Part shown: piece by piece, positions 22,356-35,000 of the stretch
Position numbering within the stretch: the first letter of the stretch is position 1
How the letters are laid out: each line of letters begins with the position of its first letter
Source: Planococcus citri
Taxonomy: Eukaryota > Arthropoda > Insecta > Hemiptera > Pseudococcidae
Direction: 5' to 3'
Length of the DNA stretch: 64,000 nucleotides
NCBI RefSeq assembly: GCF_950023065.1
Contig: NC_088678.1
Span: forward strand, 34,648,580 to 34,712,579
The notes under the pieces: generated by a model
What the model was told of the DNA's origin: nothing
Databases searched by the model: none
What the model saw: the letters and a program-made list of their open reading frames with translations, nothing else
Position numbers and translations under genes: made by a program

Positions 22356-22550
22356 TCGATAATTTTTTTTTCATTCGATTTTTCCCGTAACTTTAAAAAT
22401 TAAGCTTTTTTGGGCCAACTTCTGAGATTTTATTTCGTTGAAATCGTGAAAACGTGATTTTGACGTTTTTTAAAGGGTAAAATCTCAGAATTTGGCCCAA
22501 AAAAGCTTAATCTTGAAAGTTACAGGAAAAATCGAATGAAAAATTATCGA
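22356..22550. repeat. 195-bp foldback with roughly 72-bp arms
   Basis: The arms 22356-22431 and 22479-22550 are inverted copies with only a few differences. They share TCGATAATTTTT, CATTCGATTTTTCC and AAGCTTTTTTGGGCCAA. The loop is about 47 bases. It lies 52 bp from the hAT-like element but outside its target duplication. Confidence 0.8.
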
Positions 22551-22602
22551 GGAAACAATATTTTACTAAAATGACCTAGAGAAAGCTGAAATTTGTTGAG
22601 TT

Positions 22603-23383
22603 CAGTGGCGTAGCCAGAGCATGTCTGGGGCGGGGGGGGGGGGGGTTTGGTTGTTGGAGAAAGGTCCAATTTTTCATGATGAGAGAAAAAACAATTAACC
22701 CGAGCGTAGCGAGGGCAAAAGCTTTTGAAAAGTATGATTTTGATATGTAAAAGAACAATGCTTTTTTATAGGAGGAGATTTATTATTTATGCTTCAGAAT
22801 TTCAGTTTAAATTATTGAACGATTTTTTTTTAGAAATTTCAGGTCTGGAAAAGAAAAGCAAAAAGGCCCGAACAAAGTGAGGGTAAAAGCTCTCGAAATA
22901 TCATGTTTTGTGAAGTAACAATTTTTTTTTAATGTGAGCAGTTCAGTAAATTATGATTTTTTTACAAGAAGTCAATTTCGTAATTTCATTTGACATTTTC
23001 AAGAGTTAGGTAGCTCTATATACCTTGAACAGGTGTAAAAAATTTAGAAATAGAAAAACTGTACTCAGATCGAGCAATGAGAGCAAAATATTTCAAAAAT
23101 GTGCCATCAAGTTCCAAAAAAATGGGCAAATAAGTCTCTTTCTTAAGACTGGAAATTTTAAAACAGGTACCTACTACCTAGGAATAGCTAAAATAAACAA
23201 AAAACGTAACATTTGAGAATTTAAGTAGCCAGAAGATATGAATGTTACGAATTGATCGTAGTTCATAACTATTGACTTATTGTTACCTATTTATTCATTA
23301 CTATACCCAAAATTATTTGGTTTGTCGTAATATTATGCATGTGCAGCGGAGAAATGAACCCCCCCCCCTTGGCTACGCCTCTG
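22603..23383. mobile_element. hAT-like non-autonomous element, 781 bp, with 8-bp target duplication
   Basis: The element starts CAGTGGCGTAGCCA and ends TGGCTACGCCTCTG, terminal inverted repeats agreeing at 13 of 14 positions. Both ends are followed internally by G/C homopolymer runs. It is flanked by an exact 8-bp direct repeat GTTGAGTT (22595-22602 and 23384-23391). An 8-bp duplication with CA-G termini is characteristic of the hAT superfamily, and CAGTGGCGTAGCC-type ends are common among insect hAT-derived MITEs. The interior repeats a (G)AGCGTAGCGAGGGCAAAAGC-like phrase (near 22700 and 22865). No transposase coding sequence is present. Confidence 0.85.
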
Positions 23384-23391
23384 GTTGAGTT

Positions 23392-26300
23392 TCTCATTTT
23401 CGACCTTTCAATTTGATTGGGAACGATTTTGAACATTTCTGGAGCCTCCATCATCAGAATTTCGAAGGTTGATTGTAATTTCTACAGAATCTCGGCCAAT
23501 GTAGTGTAGAAGTTAACATTTACCTACTTTATATTCTTTAATTTCATGCTGAGTTGACTGGAAACGTTTTCAAGCCGTTATAGAGCCTCTAGCAATATCT
23601 CAGAAATTCCATATTTTCAAAAAGGTCCTAAAAATTCAGGAGCATGTTCTAAATTTCTCACAACAAAAGCAAATTATTTCTGGATGTTTGGCTGATTTTT
23701 GAACATTTAAAAAAAAATCAAAATAGTTGTTTTAGGAAGGATTTTCAAAATTTTTAATGAGAAATGCATTTTTTGTTCACTTTTGAACTTGCACTGATTG
23801 AATGGTCGAGAGGGTGTCCAATAGGATGATTCATTTTTAAACTTTTCTTGAATTTTGATGGGGCTTGGTAAAAAATTATGGCTAAATAACCTCAATAAGA
23901 TGCAAAAAAATAACCCCCTCCCCCACCTTGAGCTCATCACAATTTTGGAAATTCGAAAATTTTCAATAGGTAAGTATGTATTGAAAAAAACATTTGATAG
24001 CTTTCAGCTTATGTGATCTGTTTTTGCTCCCTATCACGCATAAAAGTAAATCAGTGGTTCAATTATAATTTTACTATCTTATAAGGAGATAAGTAGGTAA
24101 TCAAGGAAGTGATCATATTTTACGAAAAAAAATTGAGAACTCCAGCATTTGGCATGGTCTAAAAAATGATCACATATGATATGAGTACTAAAGACATCAA
24201 GAGACGACTTGAACTCAGAAAAAAATTTCAAGTCGAAACAATTGAAATTTTTTCAATTTTTAAAACTTGGAGCTCGATTTGAAGGGGGTCAAGCGATCAC
24301 CAAAAAAGTTGAAGTTTTTCTTGTAAGTATCTTATAGAGAGGTCATTTTGCAATAATTTTTTGCTAGGCTCCATTCAAATTCGAAAAAATTGAAAAATGG
24401 CCCTCCCCCTCCCTCTTAGTAAACCCGCTGAGGGTTCCAAAAAATCAAATCGAAACTATTTTCGCGTATCCATATTACATGTCATCTTGCCGAAAATTCA
24501 CCCTTTGTATATAGGTACCTTCTTGAGAACTTGATTCTTTTAATTTTTCTGGAATACCTAATTTACTAACAAATTACTTAGCCAAAAATTCTCTTTTAAA
24601 CTGGCACTTCAGGAATTTCGTAGGTAAAACCGCTGAGAAGTGCCCAAAATTTATACCGACCAAAGTTCGTGTGTGCCAAAGTACATTTTTATCCTTTCTG
24701 GAGAGATTTCAAGTTATTCTGGAGAATATTTTCTGGAGGCTCTAGAATACCTCAAAAATAGTAGGTAGGTAGTAGGTACCTATTTTAGTTGTTGATGTGT
24801 GGGAATTGAATTGAAGGGATCATTCACATTGGTCTACTTTGCTCAAAAAAGTTTACATTTCATGACAAAATTTAAAAATGGTTACAAAAACAACTCATCT
24901 TTCAATTTTTTTCAGGTTGAAAAAATTCGTCGAAAATCCAAAAATAAATTAGCACTTAAAATTTTGGTTTCTGGGGTCTTAGAACTTGCTCTTTCGATTC
25001 AGTTTGGTTTCGTTCGAATCGGGAGATTGCCTGTTCAAAACGTTCCTCTGTCAGAGTTATTAATAAGAATATTTTTAAACCTTTTGATTGGTAATTCAGT
25101 TCAAATGGAGATGTAGGTAGTGATAAAAAGCAGAATAATGCTTCAGATTTTCATTGATGTTAAATCTATCAAAATCCCAGAAAACGAGAAATCAGAAAAA
25201 AAATGGCATAATCTGTACCTATAATATGAAATCACGGTTGATTCAATATTGAGACAACCGTGATATGGGCTTTCTCTTTTTTCAATCGAGAGGAAATTCT
25301 AGTTAGATTTTCAATTTGGACGTAAAATCTTATTTTCAATGCACAGGCCTTCAAAATACGAGTATCAAAGGCATTCAATTTTGTTAAAGTGTTTACTAAA
25401 TATGATCTATCATGTGAAAACATTACATTTACTTATGATATAACCTTTGTATGTAAAGCAGTAAAAGATTAAATGTACTCGTATACTATACCTAAAGGAA
25501 CAAAAAAGACGAAAAGTATACATCGCCAATGTAATCAGTAAACGATAACATTCGGAAATTCGAATGTATTACGAATACTATCTCATCCAGTAGGCTGGTA
25601 ATTGACGCGATAAAAAATGTTATCAGAAGTTGAATAGAATTTTTATGAATCGTTTAGTTGTAATATACAAAAAGGCACCGAACGAAACGGAAAATATAAC
25701 GGGTAATTTAATACGTTTCCAATATTCGTTCCTTTTTTTCTTTTCAGAATTCAAACAATTTTTTCCACTCAATATTATCACTTTGGAAAGTTTTTTAAGC
25801 AAGTTTTTCATATAGAAAGAATATGCGGCGCGGTGAATTTGTATTTTTATTAGCCAGTTTTTATAGTTTTTTGTCGGGATAAATTTCACGGTATTTGAGT
25901 TCACTTATACAATAACAAATGATACTCGTATGAATGGATCGTATTTCACGAAGCTTCGATGGTAAAGAATAATTTCAAAAAAAAATCTCCAATTCATGAT
26001 GAAATTTTGCTTCAAAAAAAAAAAAAAAAAAAAAATGCTCAACATTTGATTCTTTGGTGGCAGTAACTGAAAAAAAACAATATTTCGAACCATAATATCG
26101 ATGATTCGAGAATTTAATTAATTTGTACACGTTGAAATACCACACATCAGCTTGACGTCCAAATATCACCAAATAATTCGCACCAAGCTCTTAGTGCGTT
26201 TTAATTGAATCCAACGTCGGTAGCGAAATTTGTTCCTGGTTCGTTGAATTCTGCTGCCAACTGAGAATATGGTGGCATGGTCTCGCCGAGCAAAAATTTC

Positions 26301-27324
26301 TCAACTCACGCTGACATTAGAATGTTTTCAGGGAAGTCGGCAGAAAACTACTAACGACAGGTTCCATAGCTTCAACTTTCATAAAAGTTTCGAATTGCAA
26401 ATGTGACTCGGTCGTGTTTTATTTCTTCTTTCCTGTCTCTTTGTACAGTTACCGAATAAATGCCAAGTATATTTTAAAGCGTGTTTGTTTCAACGGTTAG
26501 ATTTTAGCCGAGATTTATTTTCCTTGATCATGTCCGCGCGAGAATCGTAATGTGGTTAGGTTCGTTTTACGAGTGTATTCGCTTCTTGGCCCGCAACGTT
26601 TGCCATTTCGTTATGTTATAAATTATCTTGTACAAGTAACGGCCTCTTGATTAACCGCCAAGTTGACACATCTGCTGATATAATCATCCCTGTGTGCCGC
26701 ATCAACGGTTAATACACTCTCTTCAACGTTTCACGCAGCGAATTTATGGTACTTTGATTAGGCAACCGAATGATGTTGTGGGTCGAAAGAATTGCCTAAT
26801 CGAGAGTTTCACGAGGAATATATTAAGGTTTTAATAAAATTGCATAAGTGGTTTGCCGTAAATTTGTCGAATATATTTAAAATATCTAGGTAGAGGTAAC
26901 TTAGGGTGTATCTCGAAAAAATTTCGGAAGATTTCAACAAATTTCAGAGGAGACTTTCGTCATTTTGAGTTGAAAGCCATCCCTAAAGAGAATTTTAGCT
27001 CTGGAGGTATCTTTTGTAGGAGATGTGAGTACACCAAGAAGAGAGAAAGCATTTTTTTTTAAATCGTGTTTTTTCTCCTTCAGCCTCTACCGATCTCGTT
27101 TTGGGAAAATGACCTGTTCCAAAAAACCGTACTTGAGATTCTGCGACGACCTAGATCTTTGCCACCAAAACCATGACCACTATTAGGGTTCTACTGAGCT
27201 TTGAAAATATTTTTTTTGCAAATATTTCGAATTAATTATGCCAAAAACATCAAAAGATATCATTTTTGTGCTCAAGGAAACCTAGAACCTGATTTCGTTA
27301 TGGAAAGAAAAATTTGGTAAAAAA
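23392..27324. other. Gene-free stretch, partly dispersed repeats
   Basis: About 23400-24960 contains pieces of the TGGAGGCTCC and AAAAATCCAAAAAT dispersed families. The frame 24799-25116 (plus, 105 codons) runs through such a repeat and has no recognisable domain. From about 25430 the sequence becomes single-copy and more CpG-containing, especially 26180-26880. There GATTAGGCAA (26756-26765) and TTGCCTAATC (26792-26801) form a perfect 10-bp inverted pair. An A-run lies near 26015-26034. Confidence 0.4.
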
Positions 27325-28039
27325 TTGAGGAGGTGGATAGCAAAACGCAATAACTCCAAAATTACGAAAATTGAGTTTGATATCTATCCTTATATAAAAT
27401 TCAACGGGGAATCCATTCCCGGTGTCAGATTTTGTCCATCAGTTGAATATCATAGCGAAATCGAGGAAAACAAGTCTGATTTTAGAGCTAAATGCATTAA
27501 AAAATGAGATTTTGTTTGCAAAACGCAATAACTCCACTACTTTTTATACATTTCAGTTGCGCAGATGTGGTAACACTGTTTTTTTTTTATCGGGTGGGTA
27601 CTGAAAATCGTTGGGTAGGAGTTACTTAAAAAAATTGTGCTTTCGTTGCCACTCTCTGAATGGCATATCACACAGGAATTGTTTGAATTTCGCATTTCAG
27701 TTTTTTAATTGTTTTTATCGAAAATTCTCGATTAAACATAAGTTTTTTTCTATAATTTTTCAATTTTTTCAAATAAAAAATACGTTTTTTTGCAGAAAAA
27801 CACCAAAAAAAATTTGGGTTCAAAACGCAATAACTTTTTTTTCTTTTGATCACTGTGCTTACCCAGGTGACCGAAATTTTGAAATTGAGTGGAAATTTTA
27901 TTTGTGACACCTTCGTCCCCTTTCATTTGACACCAATTTCGGAACTCGACCCCCCACCCTTCCCCTCCTGACAATTTTTCCTAATTTCCCAAAAAAAAAC
28001 AAAAATGGAGTTATTGCGTTTTGCTATCCACCTCCTCAA
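27325..28039. mobile_element. 715-bp element with perfect 34-bp terminal inverted repeats
   Basis: The termini 27325-27358 and 28006-28039 are exact inverted copies starting TTGAGGAGGTGGATAGCAAA. The 16-bp motif AAAACGCAATAACTCC is part of both termini and recurs inside near 27521-27537 and, partly, near 27823-27838. Iterated motifs of this sort are typical transposase-binding sites. No TTAA, TA or 8-bp target duplication is obvious beside the ends (only A-rich flanks), so the superfamily is unassigned. The frames 27325-27507, 27422-27604, 27611-27907 and their complements overlap each other and do not resemble a transposase. Confidence 0.75.
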
Positions 28040-31020
28040 TAAACTCAAAGCATTTTTATAATTTTTTTTTTGGTTTGTTTTTTTGGTTGAAAAATATTGA
28101 ACGAGAAAAAATTTGAACAAAGTGCTCACGAGTAACCCAAATGACTGTAAAATTTGCTCCAAAATTGAGCCAAACAATTAGATAAAATGTCAAGTAGTTC
28201 ATAAATCAAAACACGAATTCTCTTCTTCATTCAATATTGTCAAAATGTTGGCAAACACAAAAAAATTTTTTTTTAATAATAATAACAATAATAAGATGAT
28301 AAAAAAAAGAGCCCCGAAGAAAGTACGACAAACGTTGATATATATGAAGTGGTATCCACTGCGTGATAAATTCTCGAGTTAAGCCAACGTTTTTAGCAAC
28401 ATTTGAATAATGAGAAAAAGTTTAAAAACTTTTACGAACCCCTCACTCGGTGAATAGGTTTTAATATAATAGCAAATCTACTCTCAAGGGAATATTTCGT
28501 CGTTACTCTGTCAGTGTTAAATGAATTAAGGAAGTGTATTAAAAATTGTTTTGTTTACATTTGGTTTTAGGCAAAAATCCTACCGGCTCAATTTACGCGG
28601 TTAATTCTCACCTCGCGATAAATTTTAAACTCATATTTCGCTGTCGTAAATATTACCCGGGTCGGTATTTCTTTCGCAGTTTTAAGAGTAGGTAAAAAAA
28701 AACTGCAATTTTTTTTTCTCTTCGCTGTTTCTTCATCCAAACGTTCGTTCTCGTCAAAGAGTCAATTTTCATAATCGATTAGTGTTGCTGCCGAAACCGT
28801 AGTACAAATTGTTACCAAAACAAATACACACAAGAAATCGGATAGAGGAAATGATGGATTCGAAATAGTAAATAAGACGCAGTTACCTGTGATGATAGAA
28901 TTTCCTTGACGTTTGAAAAAAGAATTGTCAGCTTGGTTGAAAAAAAAATACTGCCGGTGGTCGTGCTTATCCATCATGGGGACGTTTTTACCGTATTCGA
29001 ATACGCGCCTCATCATCGTATACTATAAGGGTATTTCTTTTTTATTCCTCTATTTTCGAATTCCAAATCCTTGTTTTCTTTTTATTTGTTCCATTTTACG
29101 TGACATGAAACAACCAAACGAAATATATTCATCTGCAAAACGAACGAACGAGTGTCGTAGGCAATTAATTAATTTACAACGTTAAAAGCTAATCGAGCAC
29201 TTGAAATAAACATCAAATTGGCGTAAAATTTCATCCTACATTCGGTTCATATATATTAAATACATACACAGTTGCCTATAAAAAAAAAAAATCGAAATTA
29301 TTAATATGGCCCCTACATCGTCGTCGTTATAAAAGCAACGTCAAAATATTCGTGTCGTTTAAATCAAACATCTGTCGCTGATGTAGACCTTTCAATTGAA
29401 AATTCGACTAGAAAGATTTTTAATTTACATTGTAAATAAGTTAGGAAATATTGAAAATCGACGCAGAAAAATATTTTCAATAGAAACATTCATAAAGTGA
29501 ACTCCATGCCATGGTATTGAGAATAAAAATGGAAAACTGAAGGTACCCAAGCCTTGGCACGAGTTTTTACATCGAAATGAAAATAGGTGTCCGAGACTTC
29601 ATCGAGGTAAAAAATTTGAAAATTGAAAAAGCTCGATATGCTTACAATAAAATGTGTATACCTACCTTTGCGTACCCGCATATAAATAAAATGTTTTAGG
29701 TACCTCGAAATATATCGATTAATTCTTCAGCGGAATTGGTAAATCGTTCATCTGAGAACGTAAACATAATGTAGGTAGAGGTACCTAGAATACCTACCCA
29801 CTTTTTTGAAACAGGTGCAATTAAAATAGCTCATCTAAGACCATAACGAAACCATTTTCTCAATTCTCTGTCATCCAAAATGAAAGTAAAGCAGAAAGCA
29901 ATCGTGTAAAACTCCTCGTAAGACCTCAACTTTGGAAATTTGTTTATTACAAAGTTACAAATTAACGAATCTATAGAGTTTTGATTTAAAAGGCAGCCTT
30001 TACGCGGTTGCGATTATTTCACATTTTGTTAGGTAGACTATAATTTTACTACTCTATCTGATTTTACCGACTAGTTCACGAGAGGGGGAGAAAGCTTTTA
30101 GGCGATGTTTTGCGGAAGTCTAATGAGTAAGTTGTTTTCAAAATAAGTTTTCTATGCCAAGGTTCGTCGAATATTTGATCAAAATAATTATAACCTCAAA
30201 ACATTTATTGATGGTGATAATGCGAGTGGCGTGTATCATTTGAATAGTTTTTAAATTGTTCGCCTTATTCTTGAAATAGGTATGTGTAGCTTTCTAATAA
30301 TTGCGGTGAATTGAGGTAGCTGATTGGATAAGTAATGACGATCAACTGCAAATTACTTAGGTACCTACTGACAATGGGTAAGTAATGCATATTTTCAATA
30401 TTAAAATTTTCTTCCGACTCGTAATTTAATTTTTATGAGATTTTTTTCAAAAAAAAAAACGATCCAAACGAATATGATTTACCTGAATTTTGTTATACAT
30501 AAATTTCACAAGGGTTGCGGAGATGGAGCCAATTTTACTTAAAGAGTGTGGAGTCGTAGAAATTTCCTCAGGGGGTGTGAAGTCTTGGCAATTTCTCGGT
30601 GAGGGGAGGGAGTCTAAGAGCGGAGCCGTTACCGCGGGAAAATTTGCTTTTTCCAGAATCCTTGTTGAATATTTTCAGAAGGTGCATAAATTAATTTTGG
30701 TGGTTGAAAATCGAGTTCCGATCCCTATTCTCGATTTATTATAGCTAGAATGGACCCTTTGAATGTGTTTCATTCGCCATATTCATGGAAAAATCATGCA
30801 AAAATACATCATCAGTCCCTGCTGATTTTTGAAAATTGATTTAGAAAACATTTTACTCAACAAGGTTGGAAATTTGAAATCTACTTTGAACCCTAATTTC
30901 AACTTACTGAATCGATGAGGAGGTAATCTCAGGCTGTTCGTAAGCCTCCAGATATATTTTAAAAATTTGATACTCCCAAAAACAGACCATAGTAAAAATC
31001 AATCCAAAACTTGCACGTGT
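28040..31020. other. Gene-free stretch, mostly unique-looking
   Basis: There is a short AAT/AAC microsatellite near 28273-28295. From about 28340 to 30480 the DNA is single-copy with CpG-bearing words and several GGTACC sites. Frames such as 28762-29016 and 30490-30744 lack family features. About 30780-30990 is a degenerate part of the dispersed AATACATCATCAG and CTCCAG families. Confidence 0.4.
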
Positions 31021-31021
31021 A

Positions 31022-31605
31022 AACGTGATTGATACTTATGGGATCACGAGACAACTATACACAAATTTGAAAGGACGAATAATTACAGACGTACCTGGGA
31101 AATTTTTTGATATTCAACGGAGAGTAAGACAGGGGAATCCCTTGTCACCCCTGATATTTAATAGCAGTCTGGAGGAGGTGTTTAGAAATCTGGGATGGGA
31201 AAAATGGGGCTTAAAAATTCATGGGGAGTACTTGAGCGACCTGAGATTCGCAGATGATGCGACACTGGTAGCAGGGACAAAACAGGAGCTTGAAAAAATG
31301 ATAGCAGAACTAAATAAAGGGGACAAAACAAACAAAACGCAGATTTGGCAATGAATTTATCAAAAGCAAAATTAATTAACAATGCGGGTGAAAGCTATGA
31401 CATAACAATTAATGGAAAAAAAAAAATTAAAACTGTAGAAAGTGTGATCTACATATCTTGGACACAAAATTCCATGCAAAAACAATCAAATAGAAGAAAT
31501 TGAAAGCAAATTTTGGTAACTAAAATTCATTTTCAAAGGTCCCCGAAACTTTCAACACATGTGTCCTTCCAACTCTTACGTATGGCTCTGAAGCAAGGAC
31601 AATAT

Positions 31606-31638
<33 letters not shown>

Positions 31639-32036
31639 GAACAAAAAATAAGAACTACTCAAAATTCAATGGAAAGATCTATGCTAAATTTAAAAGAAAG
31701 AGATCGGATTATAAAATCAAAACAATTAAAATGAAATTAACGAATAATCGGAACGCAGTCAAACTGATAAAATCAAAAAAATGGTGGTGGGGGTCATGTG
31801 GACAGATTAAGGGACAACAGATGGACACAAAAGTCACTTTCTGGTTCAGTACAGGGGCAAGAAGGCAAGAGAAACAGAGAGCTAGGTGGAGGGACGACTT
31901 TAGGAAACTGACCCATCACCATTTTCAAAAGATCGTCCAGGACAGGAAAGAATGGTGCAGGCTGGGGAGGCTTTTGCCCCATCTTAGGGCCACGAGTGTT
32001 ATCTATATTGTTGTATTTGTAACACTTGTAAAATAA
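31022..32036 (+). pseudogene. RTE-like LINE reverse transcriptase, 5'-truncated and frameshifted
   Basis: The plus strand encodes the second half of a non-LTR reverse transcriptase. The first part (31025-31354) reads RRVRQGNPLSPLIFN, then a WEKWGLKIHGEYL segment and the catalytic LRFADDATLV (FADD at 31247-31258). Next, in other frames, come MNLSKAKLI with INGKKIKTVE (from 31351), PKLFNTCVLPTLTYGSEA (31542-31600) and IRTTQNSMERSML. The C-terminus has RARWRDDFRKL and QDRKEWCRLG. This order, with TYG-E and the W-DD-RK ... DR--W-RLG end, is that of the RTE clade. The copy has several frameshifts and a 30-base A run (31607-31636) inside the coding region. The upstream RT palm and endonuclease are missing. 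Clade assignment is by motif order, not by search. Confidence 0.85.
31607..31636 (+). repeat. Internal A30 tract in the RTE-like pseudogene
   Basis: An uninterrupted run of 30 A residues sits between the LTYGSEA and IRTTQ parts of the reverse transcriptase. Coding homology continues on both sides, so it is an in-gene expansion, not the element's tail. Confidence 0.85.
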
Positions 32037-32052
32037 AGCTTGATTGACTACT
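32037..32052 (+). other. RTE-type 3' tail
   Basis: Directly after the last stop, AATAAAGCTTGATTGACT contains a polyadenylation-like AATAAA and a TTGATTGA repeat start. RTE elements commonly end in short tandem repeats of this kind instead of poly(A). Confidence 0.45.
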
Positions 32053-35000
32053 TGACCAGTTTCACACAATTTTTCCAAAAACCGGTTTCTGCTAGTTTGG
32101 GGATGTAAGTATGTTTACCAGAAATTCTATTTTTGAAAAAAAAATGAAGAGTTCGAACCGACAGAAGCTAATTCTGAAATTTGGACAGATGTTAAGACGT
32201 TTTCCCAAAAACTAGGATTTCCAAAATGTAGCTGAATGAATCATCTTCAATCGATTCAGCATGTTCAAATTATGATGTAAATTTTTATGTAAGTAAAGTT
32301 TAGCTTCTCAATTTCATTGGGTAAGATTCTGTGGAAATTTCAACCTTACTTCCTCTATGAGAAAAATCGATTTTTCAAAACGAAGTTCTGAGAAGAACTT
32401 ACGAACTAATGAGCTGATATTTTCTCCAAATGCCTATTCGTTTTCTGTAATTAAAATAAAATTAATTAATATCGAGATACGCAGTTGAATGAAATAAATC
32501 ATCAAAATATTCACCCTCGAAATGAAATCATCGCGATACTATTGTATAATGAAATGAAAATTCCAATAAATAATTACATCCGGGTATTTAAAAACTCATT
32601 TTTAGAAGCTACACTCTCACTATTTTGCCAAAAATTAAAGCCATTTATCAATACGAAGGTTGTGTTCAGCTTACTGAGGTAGGTACCTATCGAATTCAAA
32701 CAGGTACCAAGCCTGATGGTTCTTCTCATCTTTTTTCCTCTCCGGAAGTATAATAAATGTCAACCTAGGTGTCATATATTTTTTGCAATTTGGAATCAAT
32801 TTTTTTTATCAACTCTGCTTAATAATTACCTAATGCGCTCATTATTATACTTACCAACCTAACTTGAAATCATTCGAAAAATATTTCCGTAAAAAAGTTT
32901 CGTAATCTGAGTGAAAATCTTCATTTCGTACGAGTATAGTAGGTAATAAAGACACGCAAAAAAGTAGAAATTTCAACGAATTTCATTCGAAGCTTAATCG
33001 AATCACTTCGCAGTGAATTTTTTCCACTCGGTTGACAATTTGATCTTTAATCTAATAAGCATTTGGCATCTGTAACGTACTCGAACGTGGTTTTTCTTTA
33101 TTTTGCTGACAAGTATTTGAGTTAATTTACTTAGACGTGACATTTAAACAAGCTATGGTTTAATTTTTCGCATCATTCGTAAAAAAGAGTTTCAATTTGT
33201 GGAATGTCGATTTAGGTTTTTTGTTGTAAGAAAAACGTTTCGACAAAGTAGTCTTATTAAGCTAGTGTTTTTTTTATTTTTCTTAATAAAAACCAGCGAA
33301 GTAAATTTTGCATTCTACAACAAACACAAAGCAGCAGAAAGCGAGATAATAAAATAATTATACTTTTTTGTTCGTTTATAGAAGAATAGTAAGGACTAGT
33401 GTTATTCAACTTGGTGAAAATGAATTTACTTCGTTTCACTTAATTAAATCTTAATTAAAGGAAGAAACTGAACACCAACTTCCTGTGACTTTAAAACAAA
33501 GTTTTTCTAATGACTTGGCTCGGCTAATTTTTAGATACGAGTGTCGATGGTACATTTTCGTAGGACACTCTCCCAGTAGAATTCCACCATTTATATAAAT
33601 GGCAACTTAATAATTTTCACCTTCGGCGAGTCCGTTCCATAGTGACGATGTTCATTTCTTCGGAATGGTTTTCACGCACGATAGAACCACATAAAAGTAT
33701 AGGTAGGTATCTATACCTATAATACATATATACGAAGCGAAAAAACTTTTAATAAATCTTTAATTCAACTTGCTAAATCACCCATTCATCTTTGAAATTA
33801 TTTTTTAAACAACGTCAAAACGATAATCCTGATTTATTAGTAATTTTACGAGTGCAAATTTTAAAATAACTCCGAGTTAAAGAGCATCAAGGAAGTGGAA
33901 TAGTTTGCAAGTTATGAAATATGGGCTATATTTTATAACACACAACGGAATGCATCAAAATTCGTAACTTTACTCTTGTATACGATTTTCGGCTCCTTTT
34001 ACCAGCATTCCAACCGAAAACTGTCTTTAGTGAACATGATTTTACTAGAAGATAGGCTGAATGAAATGTTATAATCGAAATGGATGATGTGTAAGGCATC
34101 TCCAGAGATTCAAGCAATCCGTTAACACTGGAAAGGTAAGTTTTCCAAAATTTTTCATTGCTTTTAGAGAAAATCAATTTGGGTTTTATTAGGTACCCAC
34201 AATGTGAACATTTGGTAAGATTTTATGATTTTTAGGATATGAAAATATGGGTTATGTTATGACTCTAGTAGGTAATCCCTACTTACTTGTCACTTCGGAA
34301 ATTAACGAGTTCTTCTTTAAATTGGGCATTCGAAATAATATGAATTTGTGGAAAAATTCGTGAACTAAAAAAAACAATGGAGCACAAAAAAATTCACCAT
34401 CAGGCTAAATTTCAAACGCCCGAGTTCCATTTCTAGGTTTTTAGCGAATTTAAAAAAAAATTAAAGGCCTTTTCGCGAGAAAAAAATCAAAAATCTTGTC
34501 TTTTTCTTAATCAGACTATGAAATTATACTCTCTCCTCCCCTCCCAGAATTTTGATTATTTTTCATTTAGTTTAGTTTGATAATTAATTATGGTACCTAA
34601 TTACAGAAAAACCTTGATTTGAATATATGTATTTTTCACTTTCCATCCCCTCTCTATTCTACCCAATTGAAACAGTTCTCCTATTTTTTATTTTTGAATC
34701 AAACATAGAAATTCCCCAACCATTCTGTGTTTGGACTAGACCCCAAACTTCCTCCATTATGCTTTTGAAAAAATGGCAAAACACGCATTGGTACCTCTAT
34801 TCATCATTTATCATGAAACGAAATTTGAAAAAATTGGGATGACGGAAGGAAAAAATTCAAAAAGTGTTATAAATGAATTAATGGCCTCAAGCTCTCAATT
34901 CATTACTAAATAATATTTGCATTGAGCTTGTTGAAATTACCTATATTGCCCATCTATTGAAAATTTACAAGTCAGTAAGTATACCTACTTGGCGAAGAAT

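Noticed and set aside
24799..25116. 105-codon frame as a gene
   Set aside because: It runs through a dispersed non-coding repeat that recurs elsewhere in the window.
32140..32175. tRNA T-arm-like GAGTTCGAACC
   Set aside because: No cloverleaf could be built around it. Other GTTCGA words in the window fail in the same way.
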